DNA of 7,828 bases, taken from Granulosicoccaceae bacterium. Lineage in GTDB: Bacteria > Pseudomonadota > Gammaproteobacteria > Granulosicoccales > Granulosicoccaceae. The notes beneath the pieces were generated by a model. It was not told where the DNA came from and did no database searches. It saw only the letters and a list, made by a program, of their open reading frames with translations. A program made the translations under genes and the position numbers. Shown piece after piece: positions 5,468-7,828 of the stretch. Within the stretch, counting starts at the first letter, position 1. Each line of letters begins with the position of its first letter. The stretch covers positions 1-7,828 of the forward strand of contig JALZUX010000312.1 of the NCBI GenBank assembly GCA_023301405.1, given 5' to 3'.

Positions 5468-7387
5468 CTAGTCGTTGCTGGCTTTGGCGTCTGCATCATC
5501 AACAACCGGGGTAGCTTTGCTGTCTATGACAGCACCTGAATCCTGATCGCGCATCACTTGCTTTAATAAAGTGACATCTACTTTTTCACCATATCGAATT
5601 TTCAAGCCTTGAAAGTAGGTATTCACCTGATTACGACCGTTTTCCTTCGCCACGTACAGACACTCATCGGCTTTTTCAAATAACTTCTTTTCGTCTCTTG
5701 AATCTTTGGGTGCGCTCGAAATACCAATAGAAACCCGAACTGATAATTCTTTACCATCGTGCTCTACCACATGAGATTCAATTCGCTTGCGGTATAGTTC
5801 CATCAACTCTGCTGCCTCTTCAGGCTCTGTATCCGGTAATAGCATGCAGAATTCTTCGCCGCCATAACGGAAAACCTGATCCCCGGTATCTGGTCGAATG
5901 CAGCTTTGCATTACCTTTGCTACTTTCTGCAACACCGCATCCCCTGCCTTGTGGCCATGCGTATCATTAAACTTCTTAAAGTGATCAATATCTGACACCG
6001 CTAAACACAATGAACGGCCAGAACGGTTTGCTTCGTCGAGCATGGTCAATAGCGTATCTTCAAAGTGGCGGGTATTATAAAGCCCGGTCATTTGATCTGT
6101 TATCGACTTATTGTACAAGCGGCTCTTATGCAGATTAACCGCCGCCTGATCAGCAAGCCCTTGGCACAAACTTAAATCTTCTTCTGTGAAGCGCCCTATT
6201 TGATCCAACACCCGAACACCATCAACATTGGTACAAACTTTATTCGTTAGGGCGATCACGCCCTCGATCTGACCGCCACGCATCAATGGTACACAGCAAA
6301 TGCAATACACTACATTTTTACCAACCTGCTCAATGTAGTTTTTATCGTTTTTACGAATAGCCTTCCGTTCAGCCGCGCATTTACCGGCGATGCCTTCACC
6401 TAGGTTAAAGGTTTTAGTCGACGTGATACCGCTGTTGATATCATCACGAACGTTCCTTGGGATATTGCCCCAGACAACCTTTATTTCCAGCTTGCCAGTT
6501 GCCTTGTTTAACAACATTAAGTTGCCTTTCTGCGCACTGACAGCATCAACTGCGGTGGATAAAGTTTCGGTGCACAAGCGTTTAAAATCATTGACGTGAG
6601 CAAGCTGCTGATTGACGTCATACAACGTCTGTATGTTTCTTAGTATGCGATGGTTCTTTTCATATTTTAGTGTCGAATCTATATTGGTGGTTGCGATCGA
6701 TGCGAGCTCTTGAAGAAAAGGATATTCTTCTTCACTAATCTGACCGTCATCATTTTTTTCACCTAACGTTAGAATGCCAAGCACTTCTCCATTTTTGATC
6801 AGTGGACACCAGAGATCCGACTCAAGAATATCTAAATGCCATTTATGCCAAGCGGTCTCGAAACGCGCATCGCGCTGTAAATCTCTGACACTGAATACAT
6901 TACCTTGCCGGATAATTTGCCAAAGCAAGCCATTATCCTGTGGAAATTTGAACATATAAAGTGATTCGTTAGATGAGTCACTCATTAAAAACTCTGGATC
7001 AAGCCCAGAGAATGCCTTCACACGGTAAAAGTTCTTGCCCGGTTCCAGGTCATCCCGCAGTAGAACAGTGCTATTAATTGCACCATACTTTTCACGAACC
7101 ACCGCCATAAAGTTGCCCAGAAGCTCCTTTAGATTAAGGATATCTCCAAAGCCCTTGCCCGACTGGAGCAACGCTCGCATCTCAAAAATCAGGATATCCT
7201 GATGAATAGCCTTCTTACGATAGTAATCCAGTTCTTCCTCAACAGATGCGGGAGCCTGTCCGCGCTTCGGCTGTCGAGCCGGCGTAGTTTCGACCACCAG
7301 CTCGTCATTGGCTACTGAGGGACTGTCGATCTCAGATGTGGAGTCTTCGACATCATATTGTTGTTCGGCGTTAGCTGACCCGGTCAC
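5468..7387 (-). CDS. Diguanylate cyclase with two GAF domains (GAF-GAF-GGDEF)
   Basis: This 639-residue soluble protein is predicted to make cyclic di-GMP from two GTP. Its layout is an acidic low-complexity N-terminus (1-48), a helical, possibly coiled-coil stretch (about 49-100), a first GAF domain (about 85-238), a second GAF domain (about 268-422) and a GGDEF domain (about 426-590), followed by a 50-residue tail ending in an Asp/Ala-rich segment. The cyclase core is intact: DQMTGLYNTRHF at 431-442, metal-binding D466 in SDIDHFKKFND, HGHKAGD at 477-483 and GGEEF at 509-513. The RxxD inhibitory site that should sit at 500-503 reads DTGD, so product inhibition through it is unlikely. No transmembrane segment or signal peptide is seen, so the GAF domains presumably sense a cytosolic signal. 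The start is GTG at 7387, supported by GGAGG 7 nt upstream. Confidence 0.93.
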   Translation of the reverse strand: MTGSANAEQQYDVEDSTSEIDSPSVANDELVVETTPARQPKRGQAPASVEEELDYYRKKAIHQDILIFEMRALLQSGKGFGDILNLKELLGNFMAVVREKYGAINSTVLLRDDLEPGKNFYRVKAFSGLDPEFLMSDSSNESLYMFKFPQDNGLLWQIIRQGNVFSVRDLQRDARFETAWHKWHLDILESDLWCPLIKNGEVLGILTLGEKNDDGQISEEEYPFLQELASIATTNIDSTLKYEKNHRILRNIQTLYDVNQQLAHVNDFKRLCTETLSTAVDAVSAQKGNLMLLNKATGKLEIKVVWGNIPRNVRDDINSGITSTKTFNLGEGIAGKCAAERKAIRKNDKNYIEQVGKNVVYCICCVPLMRGGQIEGVIALTNKVCTNVDGVRVLDQIGRFTEEDLSLCQGLADQAAVNLHKSRLYNKSITDQMTGLYNTRHFEDTLLTMLDEANRSGRSLCLAVSDIDHFKKFNDTHGHKAGDAVLQKVAKVMQSCIRPDTGDQVFRYGGEEFCMLLPDTEPEEAAELMELYRKRIESHVVEHDGKELSVRVSIGISSAPKDSRDEKKLFEKADECLYVAKENGRNQVNTYFQGLKIRYGEKVDVTLLKQVMRDQDSGAVIDSKATPVVDDADAKASND

Positions 7388-7394
7388 TGTGCAA

Positions 7395-7399
7395 CCTCC
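7395..7399 (-). promoter_or_regulatory. Strong ribosome binding site for the diguanylate cyclase
   Basis: On the minus strand GGAGG lies seven bases before the GTG at 7387. It is one of the two good Shine-Dalgarno matches in the window and fixes the start of this gene at a non-ATG codon. Further upstream a TATAAC (about 7422-7417) could be a -10 box, but its best -35 (TTGGTG) is 19 bases away. Confidence 0.7.
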
Positions 7400-7691
7400 G
7401 TCGAGGGATAGTTTGTTATACGCATCATTATTAATCGGTCACCAATCACTAATATTGAGTGTTATTCAAAACAGGAACACATCCGATAAACCCAACCAAA
7501 GTCACGAAAACACATTATCAATTAATAAGTTACAAAAAAAATCCATAACCTTGACCCTGAAGTGTTTACAGTTTTCCATACTCATAATGAATATTAGTGA
7601 CAAGCCTCTTTGACTGGTACACCACCAGCACGAAAACAGATTCAACTAAACACCCAAAACGAATGTGGTAACGCTTCCATAAAAATTGCGA
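7400..7691. other. AT-rich upstream region of the diguanylate cyclase, no gene
   Basis: This stretch holds the probable promoter of the leftward cyclase gene and nothing else I can name. It contains an imperfect palindrome CACTAATATTGAGTG near 7446-7460 and an A-run around 7532-7541. A plus-strand frame at 7308-7613 overlaps the start of the cyclase on the opposite strand and has no ribosome binding site or family, so it is not called. The composition changes sharply at 7692, where the GC-rich tandem repeat starts. Confidence 0.5.
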
Positions 7692-7828
7692 CTTGGTGTC
7701 GCCTTGCGCGGGACCTTGCCGGGGGTTGTTGTCTTGGTGTCGCCTTCCGCGGGACCTTGCCGGGGGCTGCTGTCTTGGTGTCGCCTTCCGCGGGACCTTG
7801 CCGGGGGCTGCTGTCTTGGTGTCGCCTT
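7692..7828. repeat. 41-bp GC-rich tandem repeat array, truncated by the window end
   Basis: Copies start at 7692, 7733, 7774 and 7815, giving three full 41-bp units and the first 14 bases of a fourth. The unit begins CTTGGTGTCGCCTT, contains CCGCGGGACCTTGCC and ends CTGCTGT, and about 71% of it is G or C. The second and third copies are identical. The first, at the edge, differs at unit positions 15 (G for C), 35 and 38 (T for C). There are no spacers between units, so it is a minisatellite-type array and not a CRISPR. The total length is unknown because it leaves the window. No stop codon occurs in any of the six frames of the unit. Confidence 0.95.

Noticed and set aside
7308..7613. 101-codon plus-strand open frame
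   Set aside because: Its first part is antisense to the cyclase N-terminus and its second part lies in AT-rich upstream DNA. It has no ribosome binding site and no recognisable product.
7692..7828. CRISPR array
   Set aside because: The 41-bp units follow each other without spacers, and all of the sequence is repeated. No cas gene is visible.
1..7828. tRNA, rRNA, riboswitch or defence-system genes
   Set aside because: Nothing resembling a tRNA cloverleaf, conserved rRNA segment, known riboswitch core or defence-associated domain was recognised on either strand by reading. A covariance-model scan would be needed to exclude small RNAs.

Overview
The window looks like chromosomal DNA from a Gram-negative proteobacterium, most likely a marine or environmental gammaproteobacterium. 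This rests on protein style only: a polar amino acid ABC transporter with a periplasmic binding protein, a DUF368 protein, a GAF-GAF-GGDEF regulator and mid-range base composition. There is no rRNA or tRNA to anchor the taxonomy.

Layout. Positions 1-377 hold no gene I can support. From 3713/3701 leftwards to 378 there is a minus-strand set of four genes in the order binding protein, permease, ATPase, TauE/SafE-type permease. The first three form a complete polar amino acid uptake system, with a 45-nt gap and then a 4-nt TTGA overlap. The TauE-like exporter follows after a 115-nt gap and may or may not belong to the same transcript. A short region with candidate divergent promoters (about 3730-3868) separates this set from a plus-strand DUF368 gene (3904-4827), of the family recently assigned to undecaprenyl-phosphate recycling (PopT). 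That gene is followed by a clean hairpin at 4850-4876.

Positions 4828-5467 are a 640-nt region without an intact gene. Its right part (5316-5465, minus strand) is the decayed C-terminal end of a REP-associated/IS200-like Y1 transposase, recognisable by its DLNPVRA block and broken by two in-frame stops. It ends within a few bases of the stop codon of the next gene. That gene is a 639-codon minus-strand diguanylate cyclase (5468-7387) with two GAF domains, a GGEEF active site and no RxxD inhibitory site, started from GTG behind a strong GGAGG ribosome binding site.

The upstream region 7388-7691 is AT-rich and carries no gene. At 7692 it switches abruptly to a GC-rich 41-bp tandem repeat, visible for 3.3 copies and running off the window end.

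Most of the window is ordinary housekeeping and accessory metabolism. The parts that deserve a second look are the 41-bp array, whose unit has no stop codon in any reading frame, the transposase fossil with an unexplained 48-codon open stretch next to it, the diguanylate cyclase without an I-site, and the pairing of an amino acid importer with a TauE-type exporter. I did not find convincing evidence of a new multi-gene system.
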